This document shows, piece by piece, positions 36,239-45,385 of a stretch of DNA of 64,000 nt; the first letter of the stretch is position 1; each line of letters starts with the position of its first letter. The notes below the pieces were generated by a model. It saw only the letters and a program-made list of their open reading frames with translations, was not told where the DNA came from and made no database searches. A program made the translations under genes and the position numbers. The DNA is from JARFQH01 sp041299015 (lineage in GTDB: Bacteria > Desulfobacterota > Desulfobacteria > Desulfobacterales > SG8-13): NCBI GenBank assembly GCA_041299015.1, contig JBFYWB010000095.1:22904-86903 (forward strand), written 5' to 3'.

Positions 36239-37384
36239 ATGACCCAACCCCTTGAATTCGACGGCAAGAAATTCTTCCTGGTGGGAACCGCGCATGTTTC
36301 GGAAGAAAGTGCCCGTCTGGTGGCCGATGTCATCGACAGGGAAAAACCGGATACGGTTTGTGTCGAGCTGTGTGCATCGCGCTACCAAGCGATTCGCCAG
36401 AAAGACCAGTGGCAGAACATGGACATCATAAAGGTTATCAGGGAAAAGAAGTCCTTTCTGTTGCTGTCGAATCTGCTCCTGGCGTCGCTGCAGAAAAAAA
36501 TTGCCAAAAAACTCAATACCCGCCCCGGGCAGGAAATGATCCAGGCCATCGAATCCGCCGAAGCCGTCGGGGCCGCCGTCTACTTGGCCGACCGGGATAT
36601 TCGCATTACCCTGGCCCGCACGTGGCGTTTGATGAGATTCAGGGACAAAATCAAGCTGCTGACCGAACTGATCTTCTCTATTGGGCAGGTGGAAGAAATC
36701 AGCGCCGCGGACGTGGAAAAGATGAAGCAGCAGGATGTGCTTGAAACCATCCTCGCCGATGTCGGCAAATCTCTGCCCATCGTCAAGTCCATCCTGATCG
36801 ACGAACGCGACCGGTACCTGGCCTACAAGATACGGCAGGCCCCCGGGCAAAAAATCGTGGCTGTCGTAGGCGCCGGCCATGTCCCCGGAATCAAACGGTG
36901 CTGGGATACCGAGATCGACATCGCACCGCTTGAAAAACTGCCGCCCAAGAGCAGGCTGTTCGGATTTCTCAAGTGGGTCGTACCGCTGGGAATCGTTGCC
37001 TTGATCATCACCGGCTTTTTCATCGGCGGCTCCAAAGTCGGCAAGGACATGGTGGTCTGGTGGCTGCTGGCCAACGGAATACTGGCTGGCGTCGGGGCAC
37101 TGGCGGCTCTGGCGCATCCGCTCACGATCGTCTCCTCCATCCTGGCCGCACCGTTGACGTCGTTGAACCCGATGGTCGCCGCCGGCTGGGTATCGGGACT
37201 GGTTGAAGCTTTTTCCCGCAAGCCGCGGGTCATCGACTTCGAAAATCTCCAGGAAGACATTCACTCGCTGCGCGGTTTCTGGAAAAACAAGGTCACCCGC
37301 GTGCTGCTGGTAGTGGTCTTTACAAACCTGGGGAGCTCCATCGGCACTTTTGTGGCCATTCCGCTGATGGTCAAGGCACTTTGA
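36239..37384 (+). CDS. TraB/PrgY (GumN-like) family membrane protein
   Basis: 381 residues. The N-terminal TIKI/TraB domain (about 1-230) has GTAHVSEES (GTxH motif), VCVELCASRY and YLADRDIRITLART, the three conserved blocks of the family, and a VVAVVGAGHVPG-type block near 210. The C-terminal third has three to four predicted membrane helices (about 245-380). Relatives are proposed to be metal-dependent proteases, e.g. PrgY degrades a pheromone; the substrate here is unknown. It has its own promoter and is followed after 10 bases by the SPOR-NlpC gene, suggesting co-transcription. Confidence 0.85.
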   Translation: MTQPLEFDGKKFFLVGTAHVSEESARLVADVIDREKPDTVCVELCASRYQAIRQKDQWQNMDIIKVIREKKSFLLLSNLLLASLQKKIAKKLNTRPGQEMIQAIESAEAVGAAVYLADRDIRITLARTWRLMRFRDKIKLLTELIFSIGQVEEISAADVEKMKQQDVLETILADVGKSLPIVKSILIDERDRYLAYKIRQAPGQKIVAVVGAGHVPGIKRCWDTEIDIAPLEKLPPKSRLFGFLKWVVPLGIVALIITGFFIGGSKVGKDMVVWWLLANGILAGVGALAALAHPLTIVSSILAAPLTSLNPMVAAGWVSGLVEAFSRKPRVIDFENLQEDIHSLRGFWKNKVTRVLLVVVFTNLGSSIGTFVAIPLMVKAL

Positions 37385-37394
37385 TTCGACCAGC

Positions 37395-38156
37395 ATGTAC
37401 CGGAGTAGAAAAGATCGCCATCGGCATCGTCTGCCGGCCGTTCTCGGCATTATCCTGCTGTTCGTCGGTTGCAGCGGTCTGGAATCGCCACCGCCCTCCG
37501 AAATCGACATTTCCGCGCCGGCCACACCGCTCGGCAGCGTGCGATACGCCGTTCAGCTGGGCGCTTTCGCAAACGTCGATAATGCCGTAAAACTGACCGG
37601 AATACTTCAACAAATGGGTCTGAACGCCTATCACTTCAGCGACACGTCCGGTTTTTCCAAGGTTCGCTTCGGCAACTATGCCAGCCAAGATTCGGCAATC
37701 GCGGCAGCGGAAATCTATCGGTCCCGCGGGCTCATAACGGACTATTATGTCGTCAGGCCTGCAGACGTTTCCGATGCCGGCGAACTGCGGGAACAGATCG
37801 TCCAGACCGCAATGAAATATATCGGCGTTGCGTATAAATGGGGTGGCGAATCGTCGGAACAAGGATTTGATTGCAGCGGACTGACGATGGCGGTCTATCA
37901 GCTCAACGGGCTCGATCTGCCTAGAACCTCCCGGCAGCAGTGGGCCGCCGGTACCGCGGTCGCTCAGACTGAGCTGTTGCAGGGCGATCTGGTCTTCTTC
38001 GCCACCGGCGGTGGACGCCGGGTCTCCCATGTGGGGATTTACACCGGAGGAAACCACTTCATCCATGCCCCCGGAAAGGGTCAGCGCATTCGCTTGGCTT
38101 CGCTGTCGAAAACCTACTACCGGACCCGTTTTGTGGGGGCGAGACGTTACCTATAG
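37395..38156 (+). CDS. SPOR-NlpC/P60 lipoprotein (predicted peptidoglycan endopeptidase)
   Basis: 253 residues. The lipobox LLFVGC (Cys26) predicts a lipoprotein. A SPOR-like repeat (about 50-120, RYAVQLGAFANVDNAVKL) should bind denuded glycan strands at division sites. The NlpC/P60 domain (about 130-253) has the catalytic Cys160 in DCSGLTMAVYQ, His in VSHVGIYTGG and the third polar residue in FIHAPGKG. It probably cuts peptide stems of peptidoglycan in the periplasm. It starts 10 bases after the TraB-type gene. Confidence 0.9.
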   Translation: MYRSRKDRHRHRLPAVLGIILLFVGCSGLESPPPSEIDISAPATPLGSVRYAVQLGAFANVDNAVKLTGILQQMGLNAYHFSDTSGFSKVRFGNYASQDSAIAAAEIYRSRGLITDYYVVRPADVSDAGELREQIVQTAMKYIGVAYKWGGESSEQGFDCSGLTMAVYQLNGLDLPRTSRQQWAAGTAVAQTELLQGDLVFFATGGGRRVSHVGIYTGGNHFIHAPGKGQRIRLASLSKTYYRTRFVGARRYL

Positions 38157-38213
38157 AGGTCTTGCGGGCACGGCCCGGCAAAAAATACATGACCATAAAC
38201 AAAATGGAACCCC

Positions 38214-39686
38214 ATGCTTAAAAATCCTATCGCGCTCGACGGCAAGAAAAGCAACCTCCTCGTTATCGGCGACGTGATGTTGGACCGCTATCTATGGGGT
38301 GATGTCAAACGAATTTCACCCGAGGCGCCGGTACCGGTATTCAACATCAAGAGCCGATCGATGGTTCCCGGCGGCGCCGGCAGCGTGGTTTTGAACGTCA
38401 TCGGTCTCGGTGCCTCGGTTACCTTGCTCGGCGTCATCGGCCGGGACGAAAATGGCCGCACACTCAAAAGGCTGCTCGATGATCAGAGGATCCGGTCGAT
38501 CCTGCTCGAAGATAAAAACAGGCCCACCATCACGAAAACGCGAATCCTGTCAAAAGGGCAGCAGTTGCTGAGGATCGATGACGAGAATACCGCTGTTCTC
38601 GCCGAACCCTTGAAAGCGAAAATCCTCGCGACCGCAACCAAAGAAATCCGCACATGCGCGGCCGTCATACTTTCGGATTACGGAAAGGGCATTTTCGATA
38701 CCCAAGGCCTCACCGAAGCCTTAATCGAAATGGCCAGAGGGGTTGAGGTGCCCGTCATCATCGACCCCAAGGGGAAAAATTGGGAGCGCTACGCGGGGGC
38801 TGCCTGTTTGACACCGAATACGGCTGAGTTCGAATATGCCACCGGGGCGGCCCTCGATCATGACACCGCGCTCATCGACGCCATGCGGACCGCACGGTCC
38901 AAGTACAGGCTATCGAACCTGCTGGTTACGCGCGGCCCGCTGGGGATGTGCCTGATGGGCGAAGAAGAGCAACCCCGGTTCATCCCTGCAATCGCGCGGG
39001 AAGTCTACGATGTGTCAGGTGCCGGCGACACCGTCATTGCGACATTGGCGGTCGGTATTGCTTCCGGGCAGAGCTACCTGGACGCCGCCCGCATGGCCAA
39101 CGACGCGGCCGGGATTGTCGTCGGCAAACTCGGTACGCAACCGATCAACGCCCTTGAGCTGAAGGCTGCAATGGGGATGAACGGTGCAAGCGTCAATCAG
39201 AAAGTCCATGCGTTTGCGGCGGCAGCGGTTCGCGTTCAAGCCTGGAAGGCCCTCGACCAGAAAATCGTGTTCACCAATGGATGCTTCGATTTGCTTCACC
39301 CCGGACACATCCATTTGCTAAACGAGGCCAAGCGGTGCGGGGGCCGGTTGATCGTCGGCTTGAATTCCGACGAGTCGGTCAGGCGGCTCAAGGGAGCCAA
39401 GCGGCCGATTTTGAACGAATCGGAACGCGCCGCCATTTTAGCGGCGTTGAATTGCGTCGATCTGGTCATCGTTTTCGAGGAAGACACGCCGATCAAACTC
39501 ATTGAAGCCCTGGAACCGGATATCCTGGTCAAAGGCTCGGATTATCGGCCGGAGAGCGTGGTCGGAAAAAAATTTGTGGAGTCCTACGGCGGTAAGGTGC
39601 ACCTTGTTCCCGTCGTCGAGGGCTACAGCACAACCCGTCTCGCTGAAAAAGTATCGCAAAACCGCTCAGAACAATCATCCCGATAG
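38214..39686 (+). CDS. hldE: Bifunctional heptose-7-phosphate kinase / heptose-1-phosphate adenylyltransferase
   Basis: 490 residues. The N-terminal PfkB-type kinase (about 1-325) has GDVMLDRYLWGDV, PGGAGSVVLN and the catalytic SGAGDTVIATLA. The C-terminal nucleotidyltransferase (about 345-480) has TNGCFDLLHPGHIHLL with HPGH at 362-365. The enzyme phosphorylates D-glycero-D-manno-heptose 7-phosphate and later adenylylates the 1-phosphate, for ADP-heptose used in LPS inner core. The next gene, hldD, completes the pathway. Overlapping readings from 39502 belong to no real gene. Confidence 0.97.
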   Translation: MLKNPIALDGKKSNLLVIGDVMLDRYLWGDVKRISPEAPVPVFNIKSRSMVPGGAGSVVLNVIGLGASVTLLGVIGRDENGRTLKRLLDDQRIRSILLEDKNRPTITKTRILSKGQQLLRIDDENTAVLAEPLKAKILATATKEIRTCAAVILSDYGKGIFDTQGLTEALIEMARGVEVPVIIDPKGKNWERYAGAACLTPNTAEFEYATGAALDHDTALIDAMRTARSKYRLSNLLVTRGPLGMCLMGEEEQPRFIPAIAREVYDVSGAGDTVIATLAVGIASGQSYLDAARMANDAAGIVVGKLGTQPINALELKAAMGMNGASVNQKVHAFAAAAVRVQAWKALDQKIVFTNGCFDLLHPGHIHLLNEAKRCGGRLIVGLNSDESVRRLKGAKRPILNESERAAILAALNCVDLVIVFEEDTPIKLIEALEPDILVKGSDYRPESVVGKKFVESYGGKVHLVPVVEGYSTTRLAEKVSQNRSEQSSR

Positions 39687-39732
39687 CATTCACGATGACG
39701 TTTTTTTTCGAACGACCGGCGGGGGACAGCAC

Positions 39733-40710
39733 ATGGTCATTCTCACTGGGGGAGCCGGTTTTATCGGCAGCAACACGCTGACGGCGTTGAACCGCATTTA
39801 TGGTGACGACATCTTGGTCGTTGACAATATCGCCGGCACCGCCAAATGGAAAAACCTGGTCGGTAAACCTTTCAGGCAGTACGTGCATAAAGCCCGTCTG
39901 TGGTCGTGGCTGGAAAAAAACGACGCAAAGGCTATCGAAGCGGTCATTCATCTCGGCGCCTGCACGGACACGATGGAAAACGATTTCGATTATCTTTTCG
40001 AAAACAACGTTTCCTATTCCCGCAACATATGGGTCTTTTGCACTGAAAGACACATTCCCCTCATCTATGCAAGCAGTGCCGCCACTTACGGCGATGGAAG
40101 AAATGGATTTTCCGATGACCATGGCAAGACGGATATCTACAAGCCGATCAATGCCTACGGTTATTCAAAGCATCTCTTTGATTTATGGGCGCTGAAACAG
40201 CGGGAAGCGCCGCCGCGGTGGTACGGCATCAAGTTTTTCAATGTTTACGGCCCCTGCGAGAGTCACAAGGGGCGTATGGCCAGCGTGGCCCATTGCGCCA
40301 TTCCACAGGCACTTGAAAGCGGTAAGATCCGACTTTTCAAATCATACCGCAAGGACTTTGCGGACGGTCACCAGAAAAGAGATTTCATTTACGTCCAGGA
40401 TATCGTCGATCTGATCATTTATTTCCTGGACGCATCCGCACCCAACGGCCTTTACAACGCCGGCACGGGGCAAAGCAGAAGTTTCAATGATCTCGCCGGA
40501 GCGATCTTCAACGCATTGAACCTAACGGTAAGCATCGAATACGTCGATATGCCGGAATCGATAAGAGACAGCTACCAGTACCTCACCGAGGCGGACATGC
40601 GTAAGCTGATGGCGACCGGTTGCCCGTACGACCCACTGTCGTTGGAAGCCGGCATAGCGCAGTATGTAAATTGGCTACGGAAGGAACGCGGCCGGCCTCA
40701 GGGGTGCTGA
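39733..40710 (+). CDS. hldD: ADP-L-glycero-D-manno-heptose 6-epimerase
   Basis: 325 residues from the ATG at 39733 (GGGGGA Shine-Dalgarno sequence; the longer reading from 39502 runs through hldE). The nucleotide-binding GGAGFIG is at 6-12, and the YxxxK catalytic pair is Tyr142/Lys146 (AYGYSK), with a conserved Ser in YASSAATYGDG. It epimerises ADP-D,D-heptose to ADP-L,D-heptose for LPS core assembly. It lies 46 bases after hldE. Its last 13 bases overlap the convergent purN. Confidence 0.96.
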   Translation: MVILTGGAGFIGSNTLTALNRIYGDDILVVDNIAGTAKWKNLVGKPFRQYVHKARLWSWLEKNDAKAIEAVIHLGACTDTMENDFDYLFENNVSYSRNIWVFCTERHIPLIYASSAATYGDGRNGFSDDHGKTDIYKPINAYGYSKHLFDLWALKQREAPPRWYGIKFFNVYGPCESHKGRMASVAHCAIPQALESGKIRLFKSYRKDFADGHQKRDFIYVQDIVDLIIYFLDASAPNGLYNAGTGQSRSFNDLAGAIFNALNLTVSIEYVDMPESIRDSYQYLTEADMRKLMATGCPYDPLSLEAGIAQYVNWLRKERGRPQGC

Positions 40711-41528
40711 TCCTTACCGGCCGCGGTGCCGGGAGGCAGAATCTTCACCACCCTTCTTTCTGACGGCTGACGACTACCCGGCCGGGCATAGGTCATCAGC
40801 ACGGTTTTCAAGCGACCCTGTGCGAACAGGTTGATGCACTCCGGATAGAGAACCCATTCCAGTTTCAATCCTTTTTCGCGGACCGTATCCAGCGTGTCGT
40901 TTCTTTCGATCGCAAAGGCCGTCTGACCGATGATGGCGCCCGTGTCCTGACCGTAATCGACAAAATGGACCGTGCACCCAGCCACTTTACAACCGAAGCG
41001 AAAGGCATCTCGGTAACCGTCGGTGCCAGGAAAGGCCGGCAGCAGGGCGGGGTGAATGTTCATGATCCGGGGATGTTGCGGATCTGTATTGACCCGGTCG
41101 ATGAAATAGGGCGTTAGGATTCGCATGTATCCGGCCAGCACGAGCAAATCGATTTTATGGGGAGCCATGGCGTCAAGCAGCCGCGATTCGGCCATCACCC
41201 GCGATGAGAAAAAGGCGGTCACCTTGTGCGGATCAACCGACGCCGGGAAAAGGGTTTGTTTTTTCAGCAACGCGTCCATGTCGGCGTCGGGAGGCGGCGC
41301 GGTACCGGACAGGCCATCGCGGGAGGCGCGAAGGATGGCCCGGTAGTCGATCACGGCGGTGGGTATACCGTGGCGGTGGCCCAATTCAAGACCGGCCGCC
41401 TGGGGGGTGTCTGAGCCGATGAAGACCACCTCCGCAGGTAATTTGCCCGCGTTGCAGGCCGCTATGATGGCCCGCAGGTTGGTGCCGGTGCCTGAAATCA
41501 ATGCGCCAATTTTGGTTTGCCCCGCCAT
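40698..41528 (-). CDS. purN: Phosphoribosylglycinamide formyltransferase with an internal insertion
   Basis: 276 residues, longer than the usual 190-215. It transfers a formyl group from 10-formyl-THF to GAR in purine synthesis. The N-terminal ALISGTGTNLRAIIAA binds GAR, the catalytic Asn157/His159 is in MNIHPALLPAFPG, and Asp is in VDYGQDTGAIIGQT. Asn157 falls about 50 residues later than in the short enzyme, so about 50 extra residues sit around 65-115, beyond DYRAILRAS. There is also a C-terminal tail of about 25 residues. AAGGAGG precedes the ATG. It is divergent from trxA. Confidence 0.93.
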   Translation of the reverse strand: MAGQTKIGALISGTGTNLRAIIAACNAGKLPAEVVFIGSDTPQAAGLELGHRHGIPTAVIDYRAILRASRDGLSGTAPPPDADMDALLKKQTLFPASVDPHKVTAFFSSRVMAESRLLDAMAPHKIDLLVLAGYMRILTPYFIDRVNTDPQHPRIMNIHPALLPAFPGTDGYRDAFRFGCKVAGCTVHFVDYGQDTGAIIGQTAFAIERNDTLDTVREKGLKLEWVLYPECINLFAQGRLKTVLMTYARPGSRQPSERRVVKILPPGTAAGKDQHP

Positions 41529-41630
41529 CGACGATCGCCTCCTTTGTTTTCAAAAGGAGCGTTTTCCTCCGCAGCGCCGGAACAACGCTCTTGATTTTGG
41601 AAATAAGTTCCTGGATTGACTAATTTTGTA

Positions 41631-41663
41631 ATGGTTGACAACCATAGTGGCCATCACTATAAT
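41631..41663 (+). promoter_or_regulatory. Consensus sigma70 promoter of trxA with two inverted repeats
   Basis: TTGACA (41635-41640) and TATAAT (41658-41663) are exactly 17 bases apart: a fully consensus promoter. ATGGTTG-A-CAACCAT (41631-41645) is a palindrome covering the -35, and ATAGTG-gccat-CACTAT (41644-41660) covers the spacer and the start of the -10. A repressor site is likely, since unregulated consensus promoters of this strength are uncommon; the regulator is unknown. Confidence 0.75.
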
Positions 41664-41696
41664 TGCTGAAATTTATCCCAGAAAGGATTACACGAC

Positions 41697-42023
41697 ATGT
41701 CTGAAGGAATCAAGGAGATCGAAGACGGAAATTTTGAAAGCGAGGTACTTAAGTCCGATATGCCGGTGCTGGTGGATTTCTGGGCGCCGTGGTGTGGCCC
41801 CTGCAAGGCCATCGCACCCGTGGTCGAAGAACTTTCCAAGGATTTCGGGGACAAGATTAAGTTCATGAAATGCAATGTCGACAACAGCCCGATCACCCCG
41901 GGTAAGTATGGCATCAAAGCGATCCCGACCCTCATTTTATTCAAGGGCGGCGACGTGGTCGATCAGATTACCGGCATGGTGGCCAAGTCAAAACTCGAAG
42001 ATGTGATCAAAAAAGCCCTTTAG
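41697..42023 (+). CDS. trxA: Thioredoxin
   Basis: 108 residues, standard length. The active site is WCGPC with Cys33 and Cys36 in FWAPWCGPCKAIAP; the cis-proline is in KAIPTLILF. It keeps cytoplasmic disulfides reduced and supplies electrons to reductive enzymes. It has a consensus promoter upstream with overlapping inverted repeats. bamD follows after 30 bases. Confidence 0.97.
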   Translation: MSEGIKEIEDGNFESEVLKSDMPVLVDFWAPWCGPCKAIAPVVEELSKDFGDKIKFMKCNVDNSPITPGKYGIKAIPTLILFKGGDVVDQITGMVAKSKLEDVIKKAL

Positions 42024-42053
42024 CACCTGCTGCAGCGCTTATAAGTCGAAAAA

Positions 42054-42755
42054 ATGACCGGACCCATTCAATCGAAAGCGGCCGTAGGCCTCTGTGCGAT
42101 CTTTTTTTTCGCGCTTGCCGGGTGTTCTGCATACAATGCCGTCCATGATTTTTTCTTCAAAGCCAAGGATGTAGAACCGGTCGAGGTGCTGATTGAAAAG
42201 GGCATGGATGAATTTGAAAGCGGGAATTACAAAGCGGCCCTAGAGTATTTTCAGAAGGTCAAGGAATGGTATCCGTTCAGTAAATACGTCACCCTAGCGG
42301 AGTTGAAGATTGCCGATGCACACTATCAACTCGAGGAATACGAAGATGCCATCTTCGCATACCAGGAGTTTGCCGATCTTCATCCCAACAACGAGGCGGT
42401 TCCCTACGTCGTTTACCAAATCGGCCGCTGCTATTTCGACCAGATGGACACGATCGACCGCGACCAGAGTGTCACCCGTAAGGCCCTGGAAAATTTCCGG
42501 CAGCTTAAAAAACAGCATCCCGACTCGCTCTATGCCGAAAAGGCGACCGATCACATCAATAAGTGTTTGAAAAACCTCTCCGGCAACGAGTTTTATGTCG
42601 CGATGTTTTATTACGACAACAAGCAGTACGAAGCGGCCCTGCAGCGTTTCAAGTCGCTCGTCGCCAACTATCCGGATGTCGGTGTTCATCGCGTCGCCCT
42701 TCAATATATCGTCAAGTGCGAGACCTCGCTGGCCCAGCAAGCCCAGGGCGATTAA
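42054..42755 (+). CDS. bamD: Outer-membrane assembly lipoprotein BamD
   Basis: 233 residues. The signal peptide and lipobox end at Cys24 (FALAGC), so it is anchored in the inner leaflet of the outer membrane. TPR-like helical repeats follow: EKGMDEFESGNYKAALEYFQ, ADAHYQLEEYEDAIFAYQEF and MFYYDNKQYEAALQRFKSL. It is a core part of the BAM machinery that inserts beta-barrels. It likely shares the trxA transcript, 30 bases apart. Confidence 0.93.
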   Translation: MTGPIQSKAAVGLCAIFFFALAGCSAYNAVHDFFFKAKDVEPVEVLIEKGMDEFESGNYKAALEYFQKVKEWYPFSKYVTLAELKIADAHYQLEEYEDAIFAYQEFADLHPNNEAVPYVVYQIGRCYFDQMDTIDRDQSVTRKALENFRQLKKQHPDSLYAEKATDHINKCLKNLSGNEFYVAMFYYDNKQYEAALQRFKSLVANYPDVGVHRVALQYIVKCETSLAQQAQGD

Positions 42756-42897
42756 AAAAGACTTTACAGAACCCGACCTTTCCTGTAGAAATTCGTTTTT
42801 GGATTTTTCGGTTTTTAATTTCCGCCAGCCGTGCGCGGCCTTTTGCGGGTCGGGGTCCGGGCGGGGATTTTCGTGTCGAATTAATAGAGAGGCGCTT

Positions 42898-43089
42898 ATG
42901 TCGAAAGCATGTGAAATATGTGGTAAAAAACCGATGGTGGGCAACAACGTCAGCCACGCCCACAATGTGAACAAACGCCGGTTCAATCCGAACCTTCAGC
43001 AAGTCAGGGCTGAGGTAAACGGCAGGGTCAAACGGATGACGGTCTGCACCAGCTGCATCAAATCCGGACGCATCGTCAAGGCGCCCTGA
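42898..43089 (+). CDS. rpmB: 50S ribosomal protein L28
   Basis: 63 residues from the ATG at 42898 with AGAGAGG upstream. SKACEICGKKPMVGNNVSHAH and the KRRFNPNLQ region are the L28 signature. It is the Cys-rich (C+) form with two CxxC pairs (CEIC near the start, CTSC near the end), so it should bind zinc. It follows bamD by 142 bases on the same strand and converges on rel. The 73-base gap to rel holds no clear terminator. Confidence 0.96.
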   Translation: MSKACEICGKKPMVGNNVSHAHNVNKRRFNPNLQQVRAEVNGRVKRMTVCTSCIKSGRIVKAP

Positions 43090-43162
43090 AGTCTCCCTGC
43101 AACCGTGTCTTAAAACTCACCCAACACCTGCAGCCGCCGGACGATGCGCAACAGGGTTCGGA

Positions 43163-45307
43163 TCAGTTGATGCGCTTCACCTCCAGGACCTGTTTGACCT
43201 TCTTTAGCGATGACATGATCCGCTCCAGGTGTTCCGTGTCTTCCACATCGATGGTGAACACGCTGTTGACGATCTTGTTGGCCTGAGTTTCGGTTTTAGC
43301 GTTCATGATATTGGCTTCATTTTTACTGATGTTGCTCACGACGTCGGCCAACAACCCGACACGGTCGTAAGAACGGATGTATATTTTTACCGGGTACAAC
43401 TCCGCCTTTTCAATGTTCCATTCCACTTCAATTTGCCGGTCGGGATTCATTTTCAGAGCGTTGACACAGCCTGTGCGGTGAACGGTCACGCCGTAGCCGC
43501 GGGTGATGTAGCCGGTAATCGAATCTCCGGGCACCGGCTGACAGCATTTTCCGAATCGAATCAGGATGTCATCAACCCCCTTGACGACCACACCCCCTTT
43601 GGGTTTTTTCTTGCGTACCCGGCCGATGATCTTGTTAAAAATTGATTCCTGCTTTTCCTCGTTATCGGCTTTTGCGGTGAAGCGTCGCACGACCTGCAGG
43701 GGTGTAATCTTGCCGTAGCCCACGCTGGCAATCAGGTCTTCGGCCGCTTTGAAACCGAAGTGCTCCACCACCTGGTTCATCTCGTCGCTTTTGAGCAATG
43801 CCGTAAAATTGAGCCGTTCCTTGCGGAAGGCCTTGTCGCACATTTCCCGGCCGAGTGAAATGCTACGGTCTTTTTCCTGGGTTTTGATCCATTGACGGAT
43901 TTTTGAGCGGGCCTTGACCGTCCGGACATATTTCAGCCAATCCTTGCTCGGCTGGTGGTTTTTTTGGGTTACGATCTCAACGACATCACCGGTCTGTAAT
44001 TCATACTGGAGCGGTACCATGCGGTCGTTGACCTTTGCTCCCACGCATTGGTCGCCAACCTCCGTGTGGATCATATAGGCGAAATCGACAGGCGTTGCGC
44101 CTTTGGGCAGCGTTTTTATTTCCCCGCGGGGGGTAAACACGTAAACCTCGTCCGGGAAAAGGTCGATGCGCACGTTTTCCATGAATTCACCCGGATCCCT
44201 GAAATTTTCCTGGTTTTCGATCAAGTCCTGGATCCAGGTAAACATTCGGCTTACACGCTCATCGACTCGCTTGCCTTCTTTATAGCCCCAGTGGGCGGCT
44301 ATGCCCGATTTGGCCACCCGGTCCATCTCCCACGTTCGGATCTGGACCTCCATGCGCTCGCCGTAAGGGCCAAAAACCGTCGTGTGAAGCGACTGGTACA
44401 TGTTGGGTTTGGGCCGGCTGATATAGTCCTTGAATTTGATATCGATTGGTTTCCAGAGCGAGTGAATCAAACCGAGCGTCTCGTAGCAATGGGGGATGGT
44501 GTCGAGAATGATCCTGAAAGCGATAATGTCGTAGACGTCTTCGAAGGCCAGGTTCTGGGCCATCATTTTATGATAGATGCTGTAATAATTCTTGTTCCGA
44601 CCCAGCACCTCGCACTTCAAATCGGCCTCTTCCATTTTTTCCAGAATGTATTTCTTTACGGTATCCACATATTTTTCTCGCTCCGCCTGGTCCTTGGCGA
44701 CCAGGCTGCTGACCCGTTCGTACTCGTCGGGCAGCATGTACTTAAACGAGGCGTCTTCGAGTTCTTTCTTGATCCAGTATATGCCCAGCCGGGCGGATAT
44801 CGGGGCGTAGATATCCATGGTTTCCCGGGCGATTCTGATTTTTTTCTTTTCATTGCGGTGATACTGGAGGGTCCGCATGTTGTGCAGGCGATCGGCGAGT
44901 TTGATCAGTATGACACGGATGTCGTCGGCCATGGCCAGCAGCATCTTGCGTATGCTCTCGGCCTGCCGGGCCTCTGAGCTGCTCAGACGCAGTTTGCTCA
45001 GCTTGGTGATACCGGAGACGATATGCAGGACATCGGAACCGAAAATTTCCTCGATTTCTTCGGGTGTGGCCGCGGTGTCCTCGAGAACATCGTGCAGCAG
45101 ACCGGAGGTCACGCTGATCTCATCCAAGTTCATGTCGGCGAGGATACCGGCCACTTCCAGCGGATGGGACAAATAGGGTTCCCCCGAAAGGCGCACCTGG
45201 CCTTCGTGGACCCGTGCGGAATAAACATACGCCCGTTCGATCAGGCTCAGATCGGCATCAGGGGAGTATTCGGCAACCTTGTCGAGGATGTCGGTAATAC
45301 GGATCAT
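43163..45307 (-). CDS. rel: Bifunctional (p)ppGpp synthetase/hydrolase Rel/SpoT
   Basis: 714 residues, full domain set: the HD hydrolase (about 20-200, SGLLHDVLEDTAATPE with HD), synthetase (about 220-350, KFKDYISRPKPNMYQSLHTT), TGS (about 385-450, VFTPRGEIKTLPKGATPVDFA), a helical/zinc-finger linker, and a C-terminal ACT domain (about 640-714). The KxKD form (KFKD) is close to the RxKD motif of bifunctional enzymes rather than the ExDD of hydrolase-dead RelA. It makes and removes the stringent alarmone. It is transcribed from the ispG-proS side, 78 bases after proS. Confidence 0.96.
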   Translation of the reverse strand: MIRITDILDKVAEYSPDADLSLIERAYVYSARVHEGQVRLSGEPYLSHPLEVAGILADMNLDEISVTSGLLHDVLEDTAATPEEIEEIFGSDVLHIVSGITKLSKLRLSSSEARQAESIRKMLLAMADDIRVILIKLADRLHNMRTLQYHRNEKKKIRIARETMDIYAPISARLGIYWIKKELEDASFKYMLPDEYERVSSLVAKDQAEREKYVDTVKKYILEKMEEADLKCEVLGRNKNYYSIYHKMMAQNLAFEDVYDIIAFRIILDTIPHCYETLGLIHSLWKPIDIKFKDYISRPKPNMYQSLHTTVFGPYGERMEVQIRTWEMDRVAKSGIAAHWGYKEGKRVDERVSRMFTWIQDLIENQENFRDPGEFMENVRIDLFPDEVYVFTPRGEIKTLPKGATPVDFAYMIHTEVGDQCVGAKVNDRMVPLQYELQTGDVVEIVTQKNHQPSKDWLKYVRTVKARSKIRQWIKTQEKDRSISLGREMCDKAFRKERLNFTALLKSDEMNQVVEHFGFKAAEDLIASVGYGKITPLQVVRRFTAKADNEEKQESIFNKIIGRVRKKKPKGGVVVKGVDDILIRFGKCCQPVPGDSITGYITRGYGVTVHRTGCVNALKMNPDRQIEVEWNIEKAELYPVKIYIRSYDRVGLLADVVSNISKNEANIMNAKTETQANKIVNSVFTIDVEDTEHLERIMSSLKKVKQVLEVKRIN

Positions 45308-45385
45308 AGGCGCTGACTGTCATTGAGCAGTTGGCGTGTAATTGAGTTGACCACTGCGTCCCCATGCCGACCACGGGTTAAGAAC

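Noticed and set aside
36224..37525. A 433-residue open frame on the - strand opposite the TraB gene
   Set aside because: The TraB motifs, membrane helices and good promoter are on the + strand; the - strand reading has no motif and is rich in residues typical of shadows.
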